A DNA stretch of 59,818 nt from Isosphaera sp. (GTDB lineage Bacteria > Planctomycetota > Planctomycetia > Gemmatales > Gemmataceae): NCBI GenBank assembly GCA_013822345.1, contig PNKH01000041.1:1-59818 (forward strand). The letters are read 5' to 3'. The notes under the pieces were generated by a model that searched no databases, was not told the DNA's origin, and saw nothing but the letters and a program-made list of their open reading frames with translations. A program made the translations under genes and the position numbers. This document shows, piece after piece, positions 8,376 through 16,445 of this stretch (position 1 is its first letter; every line of letters starts with the position of its first letter).

Positions 8376-8662
8376 CCCCCGGGACCCACCGCGTCGTCTG
8401 GAAGCGGTCGGCCATCGAGATCGAGCTGGCCCGGGCGGTCGTGACCGCGATCGAGCAGGGCCACGACGTGGAAGCCATCACCCGGGCGATGGAGGAGGCC
8501 GACCAGGTTCTGGCCGTCAACCCAAGCGAGGTCGGTGAGGACCGTCCGAACTTCGAGCGGGTCACCCACATCTCCCCGCTCACGGTCCGGTTCGCGGTCC
8601 ACGACGACGAGCGGCTCGTCTACGTCCTCAGTGTGGTTTACGCCCCACCCCGTCGCCGGTGA
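8372..8662 (+). CDS. Small toxin-like protein, possibly RelE/ParE-related
   Basis: A 96-residue protein starting at ATG 8372, coupled to the preceding gene. It has an N-terminal helical part (VVWKRSAIEIELARAVVTAIEQGHD) and a C-terminal beta-strand part ending VRFAVHDDERLVYVLSVVYAPPRRR, which resembles the last strands of RelE/ParE folds (a response-type LVYVLxV strand). If so it would be an mRNA interferase or gyrase poison held in check by the upstream protein. The call rests mainly on gene arrangement and the C-terminal strand pattern. Confidence 0.5.
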   Translation: MTPGTHRVVWKRSAIEIELARAVVTAIEQGHDVEAITRAMEEADQVLAVNPSEVGEDRPNFERVTHISPLTVRFAVHDDERLVYVLSVVYAPPRRR

Positions 8663-8668
8663 CCGGTC

Positions 8669-9250
8669 ATGTCGTCTCACCCGGACGCCGACGCCTTCGT
8701 GGCGGCGATTCTCCGCGGCCCGGCCGAGGTCACGACCCGGCTCGTCTTCGCCGACTGGCTGGAGGAGACCGGCGACCCGTCGAACGTCGCCTGGGCACAC
8801 TTCATCCGGCTGAATGTCGAAGCCGACCGGCAGCTGGCCGGGGTCCGCAGGGAGGACGCGATCACGGCCGCCTTCGAGCACAGCGGGCGGATCCGCGCCC
8901 GCCTGACGGCTCCCGCCCGAGTGATCGTCCGCCATTACGCGACCCTACGAGAACTGCTCCCACCTGAACGCCTCACCGCCCGCCTCCGCGGTTTCGTTCC
9001 CGATCCGACGGCGACCCTCTTGGTGACCGAGGGGATGGCAAAGGCCTACCGCCTGTTCCCACTGGGTCTCACCCGGTCCGAGGTGATGGTCGCGGTCGAA
9101 CCTGCGAACACCTCGGCGGTCGGTGGGCTTGCCAGCCTCCTCGGTGTTCCCTTGATTTCGGTCTCGGCCCGGGCCGAGGACATCGAGGACGCGATCAGCC
9201 GGACCTACCCTGTTCCGCCTTGTCGGGCGCTTTCAGTTGCCATCGCGTGA
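8669..9250 (+). CDS. TIGR02996 domain protein with GspE-N (MshEN)-like C-terminus
   Basis: A 193-residue protein. Residues about 6-50 (DAFVAAILRGPAEVTTRLVFADWLEETGDPSNVAWAHFIRL) are a TIGR02996 domain, a short module expanded in Gemmata relatives and often attached to repeat proteins. Residues about 130-188 (AKAYRLFPLGLTRSEVMVAVEPANTSAV... ISVSARAEDIEDAISRTYP) follow the pattern of the N-terminal domain of GspE/PilB ATPases (MshEN), some of which bind cyclic di-GMP. The combination without an ATPase is unusual. The start lies 6 nt after the toxin-like gene, suggesting one transcript. Function unknown. Confidence 0.6.
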   Translation: MSSHPDADAFVAAILRGPAEVTTRLVFADWLEETGDPSNVAWAHFIRLNVEADRQLAGVRREDAITAAFEHSGRIRARLTAPARVIVRHYATLRELLPPERLTARLRGFVPDPTATLLVTEGMAKAYRLFPLGLTRSEVMVAVEPANTSAVGGLASLLGVPLISVSARAEDIEDAISRTYPVPPCRALSVAIA

Positions 9251-9319
9251 TGGCGAACCGCCCTTCCCGTCCCGGTGTCCGTGGTTCCGCGTGAGCGGCG
9301 GGCCGGGTATCATCGCGGC

Positions 9320-9730
9320 ATGCACGAACTCTTCGAGCACACCGCCGACCTCGGCCTCCGCGTCCGGGCCGCCGACCTCGACACCCTGTTCGCCGAGGCC
9401 GCCGCGTGCCTGTTCTCGGCCGTCCTCGAAGACCCGGCGTCGGCCCAACCGCGGACGGCCGTCACGGTCGAACTCGCGGGCAGCGACCGCGAGTTCCTCC
9501 TGTTCGACTGGCTCCGCGAACTGCTCCTGAAGTTCGACGCCGACCACCTCGTGTTCAGACGGTTCGAGGTGCGGGTGCGGGACGACGGGCTGACCGGGAC
9601 TACGTGGGGCGAGCCGTTCGACCCGGCACGCCACCTGCTCGCCCACGAGGTCAAGGCGATCACCTACCACGAGTTGAAGGTGGTCCGCGACGGGGACGGG
9701 TGGCTCGCCGAGGTCATCGTGGACATCTGA
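9320..9730 (+). CDS. Archease, activator of RtcB
   Basis: A 136-residue archease. Archease speeds guanylylation of the RNA ligase RtcB and allows multiple turnover. The family signatures are visible: HTADLGLRV near the N-terminus, DREFLLFDWLRELL in the middle, EVKAITYHELKV, and the C-terminal acidic VDI that contributes to metal binding. The start is ATG 9320. It sits immediately upstream of rtcB, separated only by a long inverted repeat, as expected for partners in RNA repair or tRNA maturation. Confidence 0.93.
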   Translation: MHELFEHTADLGLRVRAADLDTLFAEAAACLFSAVLEDPASAQPRTAVTVELAGSDREFLLFDWLRELLLKFDADHLVFRRFEVRVRDDGLTGTTWGEPFDPARHLLAHEVKAITYHELKVVRDGDGWLAEVIVDI

Positions 9731-9740
9731 GGCAAACATC

Positions 9741-9827
9741 AGCCACGGATGAACACGGATGAAACACGGATCAGAACCAAGATCGAATTTTGTCTGATCC
9801 GTGTTTCATCCGTGTTCATCCGTGGCT
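9741..9827. repeat. Perfect inverted repeat, 34-bp arms of CACGGATGA-type units
   Basis: Arms 9741-9774 and 9794-9827 are perfect reverse complements with a 19-nt A/T-rich loop. Each arm is itself built from near-tandem ACGGATGA/ACACGGAT units. It fills the gap between archease and rtcB and ends 14 nt before the rtcB ATG, so it should place a strong hairpin in the rtcB leader. Confidence 0.95.
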
Positions 9828-9841
9828 CAACTGGATTTGTC

Positions 9842-12829
9842 ATGGCAAAGCCCGCGTTCGCCGGCCCGCTGGAGAAGATCGGCACCAACCTGTGGCGCAT
9901 CCCGCGCGAGTACAAGCCGGGGATGCGCGTGGACGGCCACGTCTTCGCCAGCGACGCCCTGATCGAGTCGATCCGCAAGGACCAGGCCCCGGACCAGGTG
10001 GCGAACGTCGCCACCCTGCCCGGCATCCAGCACGCCAGCCTCGCGATGCCGGACATCCACTGGGGGTACGGGTTCTGCATCGGCGGCGTCTGCGCCACCG
10101 ACCCGGAAGAGGGCGGCGTCATCTCGCCCGGCGGGGTCGGGTACGACATCAACTGCCTCACCCCCGACGCCCGCGTCCTGCACCGCCACGGGTACACCCG
10201 CCCGATCGGCGACATGGCCGCGGCGTGGCGGACCGCCGAACTGGCCTGCCACGACCTCGACTCCGCGACCCGCACCGCCACGACCGCCTGCCGGTGGTTC
10301 GGGCAGCAGCCGCGGTCGCCGGTCCTCGAACTCCGCGCCGCCGCCGGCGACGCCGTCCGGGCGACCGCCGACCACCCGTTCTGGACCCCGGACGGGATGA
10401 AACCGCTCGGCGAACTCAAGCCGGGTGACCGCGTCGCCCGGTCGCCGTTCGAGGGCGTCCCGTTCGAGCCGCCGACCGACGAGGTGATCCTGTCCGAGGA
10501 GGCGTTCCGGGCCGCCCTGCCCCGGTTCGGGGTCGCCGACGCCGGGAACGGGGCCGAGCAGGTCGTGACCTACCTGAAGGAGCGGGGGCTGCTCCCGCTC
10601 CGGTACTCGTCGCCGGCCACCCCGGTGCTGTGCAAGCTCGCCGGGTTCGTCTTCGGTGACGGAAGCCTCCACTTCGACAAGTCCGGCAAGGGGGTCGTCT
10701 CGTTCCACGCGAAGGCCGAAGACCTCGAGGACATCCGGGCGGACATCGCCTCGCTCGGGGTGACCGCGTCGCGGGTTTACCGCCGCGACCGGACGCACAC
10801 CATCACCACCGCCTACAAGACCTACACGTTCGACCGTACCGAGGAGTGGTTCAAGGTCGTCGGCCGCAGCTTCGCGGCGCTGCTGGCGTCGCTCGGCGTC
10901 CCGGTCGGGCCTAAGGCGAAGCAGGACTACGGCCTGCCCGGGTGGCTGGAAGCGGCCCCGCTCTGGCACCGCCGGCTGTTCCTCGCCGCGCTGTTCGGCG
11001 CCGAGTTGAGCACGCCCGCGACGGTGCCGGGGCACGACACCGTCTTCGCCACCCCAGTCCTGAGCGTGAGCAAGCGGGGGGCGGGGGCGGCCGGCGGTGC
11101 ACAACTCCTCGACCGCCTCGCTGCCTGGCTCGCCGGGTTCGGGGTGACGGTGCAGAAGCACGGCCGGCGGGACGAGCAGGTGAACCCGGACGGGGACCGC
11201 TCGGTCCGGCTACGGCTGGTGGTCGCGAACGACTCGGCGAACCTCGTGCGCCTCTGGTCGCGGGTCGGGTTCGAGTACAACCGGGAGCGGGCGGCCCTGG
11301 CCGCGGTCGCCGTCCAGTACCTGAAGGAGAAAGAGCGGGCCGTCGGCCGCCGCGAGGTCGTCGCCGCCTCGGCGGTCGCGCTCGCCGCGGCCGGCACCCC
11401 GCGGGCCGACATCTTCGCCCGTCTCGTCGGCCCCGACGCCAACACCAAGTTCGTCGAGCGGTCGCTGTACGGCGGGCGGAAGTCCCGCGCCCGGGTGGCG
11501 GACGGCTTCACCCGGTTCGCCGCCTTCCTCGCCGACCGCCGCGTCGGGTCCGGCGGGATGGTCTGGGATGTCGTCGAGTCGATCGACCCCGTCCCGGACT
11601 ACGACGGGCTGGTCTACGACTTCACCGTCAACCACCCGGACCACAACTTCGTCGCCAACGGGTTCGTCGTCTCCAACTGCGGCGTCCGGCTGGTGAAGAC
11701 GAACCTGTTCCTCGACGACGTGAAGCACCGCGTCCGCGAACTGGTGAAGGAACTGTTCTACACCATCCCGTCCGGGGCGGGGCGGACCGGGCGGTACAAG
11801 TTCGACCCGGTCGAGACCCGCCGGCTCATGGGCGAGGGGCCGAAGTTCGTCATCGACCGCGACCTCGGCGTCCCCCGCGACCTCGTCCACACCGAGTCGA
11901 ACGGCCGCATCCCGGACGGCGACCCGCACGAGGTCTCCGACCACGCCGTCAAGCGCGGGGCCGAGCAGTGCGGCACCCTCGGCAGCGGCAACCACTTCCT
12001 CGAAGTCCAGGTCGTCGACGCGGTCCTCGACGGCGACGTGGCCGCCGCCTTCGGGCTGGAGCTGAACCAGGTCTGCGTGATGATCCACAGCGGCAGCCGC
12101 GGCCTCGGCTACCAGGTGTGCGACGACGCCCTCGCCACCTTCCGCAACTGCCCGGCGAAGTACGGCATCGACCTCCCCGACCGCCAACTTGCCTGCGCGC
12201 CGGTCGACACCCCCGAGGGGCGGAAGTACATCGCCGCGATGCGTGCCGCCGCGAACTACGGGTTCTGCAACCGCCAACTGCTCATGCAGCAGGCCCGCGA
12301 GGTGTTCGCCTCGGTGTTCGGCCGGTCGTGGGAGGACCTCGGCATGGAACTCCTCTACGACGTCGCCCACAACATCGCCAAGCTTGAAGAGCACACTGTG
12401 GGCGGCAAGCGGAAGAAGGTGTGGGTCCACCGCAAGGGGGCGACGCGGGCGTTCCCGGCGGGTCACCCGGAGGTGCCGGCGCAGTTCCGGGCGGTCGGCC
12501 AGCCGGTCATCATCCCGGGCGACATGGGGCGGGCGTCGTGGGTGCTGGTGGGCGGGGCCGGGAGCATGGAGAAGTCGTTCGGCAGCACCTGCCACGGGGC
12601 CGGCCGGGCGATGAGCCGGACCGCCGCGAAGATGGACGGGATGGGCCGGAAGATCGACAAGGAGCTGGAGCACCGCGGGGTGATCGCGATGGCCGCGAGC
12701 CGGGCCGGGTTGGCGGAGGAGCAGCCGAAGGCGTACAAGAACGTGGACGACGTGGTGGACGCGGTCCACGGGGCCGACCTGTCGCGGAAGGTCGCCCGGA
12801 TGCGGCCGATCGGGGTGATCAAGGGATGA
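9842..12829 (+). CDS. rtcB: RNA-splicing ligase RtcB, intein-containing precursor
   Basis: A 995-residue precursor. The exteins (residues 1-104 and 613-995, 487 residues when joined) form a normal RtcB, which joins 2',3'-cyclic phosphate or 3'-phosphate ends to 5'-OH ends using GTP and Mn2+. Motifs include GVGYDINCGVRL (metal-binding Asp and Cys, formed only after splicing), GSGNHFLEVQ, HSGSRGLGYQ, and the C-terminal HGAGR (guanylylated His). The frame is open upstream to 9749, but that part is the inverted repeat; ATG 9842 (MAKPAFAGPLEKIG) is the natural start although no clear ribosome site precedes it. The stop overlaps the next start (ATGA). Archease is upstream. Confidence 0.96.
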   Translation: MAKPAFAGPLEKIGTNLWRIPREYKPGMRVDGHVFASDALIESIRKDQAPDQVANVATLPGIQHASLAMPDIHWGYGFCIGGVCATDPEEGGVISPGGVGYDINCLTPDARVLHRHGYTRPIGDMAAAWRTAELACHDLDSATRTATTACRWFGQQPRSPVLELRAAAGDAVRATADHPFWTPDGMKPLGELKPGDRVARSPFEGVPFEPPTDEVILSEEAFRAALPRFGVADAGNGAEQVVTYLKERGLLPLRYSSPATPVLCKLAGFVFGDGSLHFDKSGKGVVSFHAKAEDLEDIRADIASLGVTASRVYRRDRTHTITTAYKTYTFDRTEEWFKVVGRSFAALLASLGVPVGPKAKQDYGLPGWLEAAPLWHRRLFLAALFGAELSTPATVPGHDTVFATPVLSVSKRGAGAAGGAQLLDRLAAWLAGFGVTVQKHGRRDEQVNPDGDRSVRLRLVVANDSANLVRLWSRVGFEYNRERAALAAVAVQYLKEKERAVGRREVVAASAVALAAAGTPRADIFARLVGPDANTKFVERSLYGGRKSRARVADGFTRFAAFLADRRVGSGGMVWDVVESIDPVPDYDGLVYDFTVNHPDHNFVANGFVVSNCGVRLVKTNLFLDDVKHRVRELVKELFYTIPSGAGRTGRYKFDPVETRRLMGEGPKFVIDRDLGVPRDLVHTESNGRIPDGDPHEVSDHAVKRGAEQCGTLGSGNHFLEVQVVDAVLDGDVAAAFGLELNQVCVMIHSGSRGLGYQVCDDALATFRNCPAKYGIDLPDRQLACAPVDTPEGRKYIAAMRAAANYGFCNRQLLMQQAREVFASVFGRSWEDLGMELLYDVAHNIAKLEEHTVGGKRKKVWVHRKGATRAFPAGHPEVPAQFRAVGQPVIIPGDMGRASWVLVGGAGSMEKSFGSTCHGAGRAMSRTAAKMDGMGRKIDKELEHRGVIAMAASRAGLAEEQPKAYKNVDDVVDAVHGADLSRKVARMRPIGVIKG
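10154..11677 (+). mobile_element. Intein with LAGLIDADG homing endonuclease, inserted in rtcB
   Basis: A 508-residue in-frame intein between Asn104 and the extein Cys of the RtcB motif DIN/CGVR. It starts with Cys (CLTPDARVL), has the splicing block B TADHPFW with its conserved His, and ends in VYDFTVNHPDHNFVANGFVVSN followed by Cys. The penultimate residue is Ser rather than the usual His; the terminal Asn is kept. The central part carries two dodecapeptide motifs, LAGFVFGDGS (about 10638) and FLAALFGAEL (about 10980), typical of a LAGLIDADG endonuclease. The second motif has Glu as its last acidic residue and looks intact, so homing activity is possible. Confidence 0.93.
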
Positions 12830-13371
12830 GCGAGACGTTCCAGGTGGCGATGGAGCTGCTCCGGACGGCCGCGTCCCTGGCGGTCCCGTTCATCCTCGTG
12901 TGGGCGACGCACCGGCTCCAGCGGCGGCAGAAGCTGGTCGAGTCGGTGATGGCCGAGAAGGCCCGGCACTACGCCACCCTCAGCCCGCTCCTGAACACCG
13001 TCTTCTCGTACCGGATGCGGGTCGGCGACTTCCTGGAGCGTAGTCCGGAGTCGGTGCTGGAGGCGAAGCGGAAGGCCGACCACGAGTTCTGGACGTTCGA
13101 GTACCTGTGGTCACCGGAGTTCCGCGCGGCCTACCACGTCTTCATGGACGCCGCCTTCCAGACGTTCAACACCGAGGGGACGAAGGCCCGGGTCCGGGCC
13201 GACGGGAACCTATACCCGGTGAAGCCGGCCGACCCCGCGTGGCAGGCGTACACCGGCGAGCCGGTGGACCGGAAGGAGTGGGTCGGGCAGTACAACCGGC
13301 TGAAAGCCGCGATCGCCCGCGACCTCGGGTTCACCGGGTTCGAGGCGGGCACGGTCGGACTCGGAAAGTAG
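12826..13371 (+). CDS. Membrane-anchored protein of unknown function
   Basis: A 181-residue protein whose ATG overlaps the rtcB stop codon (ATGA), so it is co-translated with rtcB. It has an N-terminal membrane segment (about residues 12-27, AASLAVPFILVWATHRL) followed by a cytoplasmic domain rich in aromatic residues (HEFWTFEYLWSPEFRAAYHVFMDAAF). I do not recognise a family. Coupling to rtcB may reflect only transcription convenience. Confidence 0.65.
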   Translation: MSETFQVAMELLRTAASLAVPFILVWATHRLQRRQKLVESVMAEKARHYATLSPLLNTVFSYRMRVGDFLERSPESVLEAKRKADHEFWTFEYLWSPEFRAAYHVFMDAAFQTFNTEGTKARVRADGNLYPVKPADPAWQAYTGEPVDRKEWVGQYNRLKAAIARDLGFTGFEAGTVGLGK

Positions 13372-13437
13372 CTCGCGTCTCGCCCTGCCGCCGGTACAAT
13401 CGCGGCAGCCCGTCCCGTCCCCTCCCGGACCCGACCC

Positions 13438-14808
13438 ATGAACCTCCGTCCCCGCGGCGCGTTGGTCCTCGCCGCCCTCCTGGCCTGGCCCGCCGCCGGC
13501 CCGGCGGCCGACGACAACCCGTTCGACAAGCACGGCCGGCTGCGGGTGGCGAAGTCCGGGACGCACCTCGAGCACGAGGACGGCACCCCGTTCTTCTTCC
13601 TCGCCGACACCGCCTGGACCGGCCCGGCCCTCAGCACCGTCGACGAGTGGGAGTTGTACCTCGCGGACCGGAAGAAGAAGGGGTTCACCGCGATCCAGTT
13701 CAACTGCGTCAGCCCGTGGCGGACCGCCCCGACCGACCTCAACGACCGCACGTCCTACGAGGTCCGCGACGGCAAGCTCGTCCCGCACGAGGCGTTCTTC
13801 GAGCAACTCGACGCCCGGCTGAAGGCGGTGCGCGACGCCGGGCTGCTCGCCGTCCCCGTGCTGGTGTGGGCGCACAAGAAGGGCGACGCCGGGTTCGACC
13901 TGACCGACGAGCAGGTCGTCACCCTGGTGAGGTTCCAGGTCGAGCGGTACAAGCGCGAGCACTGCCTGTTCGTCCTGGCCGGGGACGCCCGGTACAACCA
14001 GACGGACGCCGAGAAGTGGCGGACGATCGGGCGGGCGGTGTTCAAGGACCACCCGGGGCTGCTGGTCACCACCCACCCGACCGGGAAGAACTTCCCGTGG
14101 GCGGCGAAGGAGTGGGAGGACCAGGCGTGGCTCACCGTACTCGGGTACCAGAGCGGGCACGGGGACGACGACGCGGCGGCGAAGTGGATCCACTCCGGCC
14201 CGGTCGCCGAGTACGGCAAGCGGAAGACGTTCACCCGCCCGGTCATCAACCTGGAGCCGCCCTACGAGGACCACAACGGGTACCAGTCGAAGAAGCCGCA
14301 CTCGGCGTACAGCGTCCGCCGGGCGGTGTACCAGAGCCTGCTGGCCGCCCCGGTCGCGGGGTTCACCTACGGCGGGCACGGGGTGTGGAGCTGGCATTCG
14401 AAGCCGGGCGAGGAGCCGACCGACCACAAGGGGACCGGGGTCGCCAAGGTGTGGAAGGACGCGCTCGCACTCCCCGGGGCAACGCAAATGGGGCACGTCC
14501 GGACGTTCTTCGAGAGCGTCCGGTGGGCGGACCTCCGGCCAGGCCAGGAGTACGTCGAGCAGAACACCGGCAAGGACGACCCGACGAAGTTCGTGTCCTG
14601 CGCCGCGGCCCCGAAGCAGGGGGTGTACGTCTACTACTTCCCGGCCGGGGCGAAGGGGACGATCCTGTTGCACGTCGTCGCGGCGCCCGGGGCGGTGCGG
14701 TGGTTCAACCCGCGGACCGGTGAGTGGAAGGCCGGCGGGCTGGAGCCGCCGGACGCCGAGGACTGGGCGGTCGTGGTCCGGCCGGCCGGCGGGAAGGGGA
14801 AGCCGTGA
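13438..14808 (+). CDS. Secreted apiosidase-like glycoside hydrolase (DUF4038)
   Basis: A 456-residue exported protein: signal peptide (residues 1-24, ending GPAAD), then an apiosidase-like TIM-barrel domain (former DUF4038; [52 protein letters not shown]), and a C-terminal beta domain of the collagen-binding-2 type, ending [15 protein letters not shown]... DWAVVV. Members cleave apiose or related residues from plant cell-wall polysaccharides (family GH140); the exact substrate here is unknown. The stop overlaps the purE GTG start. It fits with the pectate-lyase-like protein encoded 2.6 kb downstream. Confidence 0.82.
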   Translation: MNLRPRGALVLAALLAWPAAGPAADDNPFDKHGRLRVAKSGTHLEHEDGTPFFFLADTAWTGPALSTVDEWELYLADRKKKGFTAIQFNCVSPWRTAPTDLNDRTSYEVRDGKLVPHEAFFEQLDARLKAVRDAGLLAVPVLVWAHKKGDAGFDLTDEQVVTLVRFQVERYKREHCLFVLAGDARYNQTDAEKWRTIGRAVFKDHPGLLVTTHPTGKNFPWAAKEWEDQAWLTVLGYQSGHGDDDAAAKWIHSGPVAEYGKRKTFTRPVINLEPPYEDHNGYQSKKPHSAYSVRRAVYQSLLAAPVAGFTYGGHGVWSWHSKPGEEPTDHKGTGVAKVWKDALALPGATQMGHVRTFFESVRWADLRPGQEYVEQNTGKDDPTKFVSCAAAPKQGVYVYYFPAGAKGTILLHVVAAPGAVRWFNPRTGEWKAGGLEPPDAEDWAVVVRPAGGKGKP

Positions 14809-15332
14809 CCGACGACACCACCCCGACCCCGATGCCGGCGGACCGGCCGCGGGTCGGGATCATCATGGGGTCGCGCTCCGACTGGGCGACGCTGCAGCAC
14901 GCGGCCGGCGTGCTCGCCGAGCTGGGGGTCGCGCACGAGGTGCGGGTGGTGTCGGCCCACCGCACCCCGGACCTCCTGTTCGACTACGCCGAGCGGGCCG
15001 AGGGGCGCGGGATCGAGGTCATCATCGCCGGGGCCGGCGGGGCAGCGCACCTGCCGGGGATGTGCGCCGCGAAGACGGCCCTGCCGGTGCTCGGGGTGCC
15101 GGTCGAGTCGGCGATGCTGCGGGGCGTTGATTCGTTGTTGTCGATCGTGCAGATGCCGGCCGGGGTGCCGGTCGGGACGCTGGCGATCGGGAAGGCCGGG
15201 GCGGTGAATGCCGGGCTGCTGGCGGCGGCGATCCTGGCCGGCCGATACCCGAGCCTCCGGGACCGGCTCGGGGAGTGGCGGCGGAAGCAGACCCAGGCGG
15301 TGCTCGACGACCCGGACCCGCGGAAGGGGTGA
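14805..15332 (+). CDS. purE: N5-carboxyaminoimidazole ribonucleotide mutase
   Basis: A 175-residue class I PurE, which converts N5-CAIR to CAIR in purine synthesis. Signatures: [28 protein letters not shown] (catalytic His), [14 protein letters not shown], and [38 protein letters not shown] chose GTG 14805, which follows GGGGAAG and overlaps the preceding stop (GTGA); the longer frame from 14724 lies inside the upstream gene, and ATG 14832 would also preserve the fold. purK is not in the window. Confidence 0.95.
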   Translation: MTDDTTPTPMPADRPRVGIIMGSRSDWATLQHAAGVLAELGVAHEVRVVSAHRTPDLLFDYAERAEGRGIEVIIAGAGGAAHLPGMCAAKTALPVLGVPVESAMLRGVDSLLSIVQMPAGVPVGTLAIGKAGAVNAGLLAAAILAGRYPSLRDRLGEWRRKQTQAVLDDPDPRKG

Positions 15333-15370
15333 ACGTCGGAGACGGTTCGGGGAGGGGAATTGGTGCGGAA

Positions 15371-15422
15371 GGGCGAGGCTCCCGCCGAGCCGTGGGGCTC
15401 CGGCTCGGCGGGAGCCTCGCCC
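15371..15422. repeat. Perfect inverted repeat, 21-bp arms
   Basis: Arms 15371-15391 (GGGCGAGGCTCCCGCCGAGC...) and 15402-15422 are perfect reverse complements around a 10-nt loop. It lies 39 nt after the purE stop, and followed by another inverted repeat it fills the space between convergent purE and the PaiB-like gene. Confidence 0.93.
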
Positions 15423-15470
15423 TCCCAGCAGCTCGGCAGGCGCTTCCGGAACAACTACTTCGAAGTCAGG

Positions 15471-15545
15471 CCCGGGCCGCCACGGAGGGCGGCCCCTACG
15501 GGACAGGGTTGGTCCGGTAGGGGCCGCCCTCCGTGGCGGCCCGGG
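15471..15545. repeat. Family E inverted repeat, perfect 29-bp arms
   Basis: Arms 15471-15499 and 15517-15545 (GTAGGGGCCGCCCTCCGTGG...) are perfect reverse complements. The element overlaps the 3' end of the PaiB-like gene and supplies its TAG stop. A solo arm differing at one base occurs at 55350-55378, showing that this is a dispersed repeat. Confidence 0.95.
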
Positions 15546-16218
15546 CTCCACCCCCCGAATCGGCCTCCGGAACCGCTTCTGAGTCGTACTCCGGGAGTGT
15601 CGCCCGCATCAGCCCGGCGACCGCCGCCGCGTCCGACCCGCCGTCGGCCTCCAGCGCCCGGATCACCTTCTCGCGCCGCTCGGCCGGGTGGTTCTGGCTC
15701 AGCTTCCACTTCCCCTCGATCCCGGCGATCTCGATCCGGAACCCGACGATCTGGGCGAGGAGCCGGTCCACGAACGGGCCGGTGGGGTCGAGCGACCAGG
15801 GGTTGGGAAAGCCCGCCTCGTACACGGCCACGCTGCGGCGGACGATGTCCAGCAGTTCGCCCGGGTCCTCGACCAGCGCGGCCCGCCCGCGGGCGTGGAC
15901 GGCGACGTAGTTCCAGGTCGGGACGACGTTGTCGGCCTCGTACCAGGTCGGAGAGACGTAGGCGTGCGGCCCGGTGAACACGGCCAGGGCGGTCTGGCCG
16001 GCGAGTTCGGTCCAGTGCGGGTTCGCCCGGGCCACGTGGCCGACCAGGGTGCCGTGCGGGCCGGCGGCGCGGTCGAGGAGGAACGGCAGGTGGGTGGCGA
16101 ACGGCCCGCCGTCCACGTCGGAGACGAGCAGGCCGAAGCTGTGCCGCTCGATGAAGGCGTGGAGGGTGTCGCGGTCGGTCTCGGCGAAGTGCGGCGGGAC
16201 GTACACGGGCGAGTCCAC
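15496..16218 (-). CDS. FMN-binding PaiB-family protein
   Basis: A 240-residue protein of the PaiB/FMN-binding split-barrel family (negative transcriptional regulators in Bacillus, flavoproteins elsewhere). Family stretches: YVPPHFAETDRDTLHAFIERHSFGLLVS, FATHLPFLLDR, GTLVGHVARANPHW, FTGPHAYVSPTWY, VPTWNYVAVHARG, and KWKLSQNHPAERREKVIRAL. The domain proper ends near residue 215; the final residues (about ARAATEGGPYRTNPVP) are translated from a palindromic repeat, which also provides the stop. It is transcribed towards purE. Function in this organism is unknown. Confidence 0.85.
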   Translation of the reverse strand: MDSPVYVPPHFAETDRDTLHAFIERHSFGLLVSDVDGGPFATHLPFLLDRAAGPHGTLVGHVARANPHWTELAGQTALAVFTGPHAYVSPTWYEADNVVPTWNYVAVHARGRAALVEDPGELLDIVRRSVAVYEAGFPNPWSLDPTGPFVDRLLAQIVGFRIEIAGIEGKWKLSQNHPAERREKVIRALEADGGSDAAAVAGLMRATLPEYDSEAVPEADSGGGARAATEGGPYRTNPVP

Positions 16219-16232
16219 CCTGGGAACGCAGG

Positions 16233-16254
16233 ACGCCCCGGTGGGCCGGGGCGT
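16233..16254 (-). terminator. Hairpin downstream of tRNA-Gly
   Basis: ACGCCCCGG (16233-16241) and CCGGGGCGT (16246-16254) form a 9-bp stem with a 4-nt loop, 17 nt after the tRNA-Gly 3' end on the minus strand. No U-tract follows, so termination is only inferred. It may also lie in the leader of the PaiB-like gene. Confidence 0.4.
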
Positions 16255-16270
16255 TCGGGCGGGCTCGGAG

Positions 16271-16341
16271 AGCGGGATAGGGGAGTCGAACCCCTTTCAC
16301 AGCCTTGGGAAGGCTGGGCACGGCCGATATACCAATCCCGC
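16271..16341 (-). tRNA. tRNA-Gly (anticodon CCC)
   Basis: On the minus strand, acceptor GCGGGAT pairs with ATCCCGC; the anticodon stem CAGCC/GGCTG holds loop TTCCCAA (anticodon CCC), and the T-arm GGGG/CCCC holds TTCGACT. Discriminator base T; CCA not encoded. It reads GGG codons. Confidence 0.95.
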
Positions 16342-16445
16342 AACACCTGCGATTCTAGCACCCCGCCCGACCCGATCAAGACCGTTTTCCCGGTCCCTTC
16401 ACGCCGGCCCGGTGTTTGACCCGCGCAGCCCTCCGGAGGTTCGCC

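Noticed and set aside
9749-9841. Upstream extension of the rtcB reading frame
   Set aside because: The added 31 residues are the translation of the inverted repeat; RtcB homology begins at ATG 9842.
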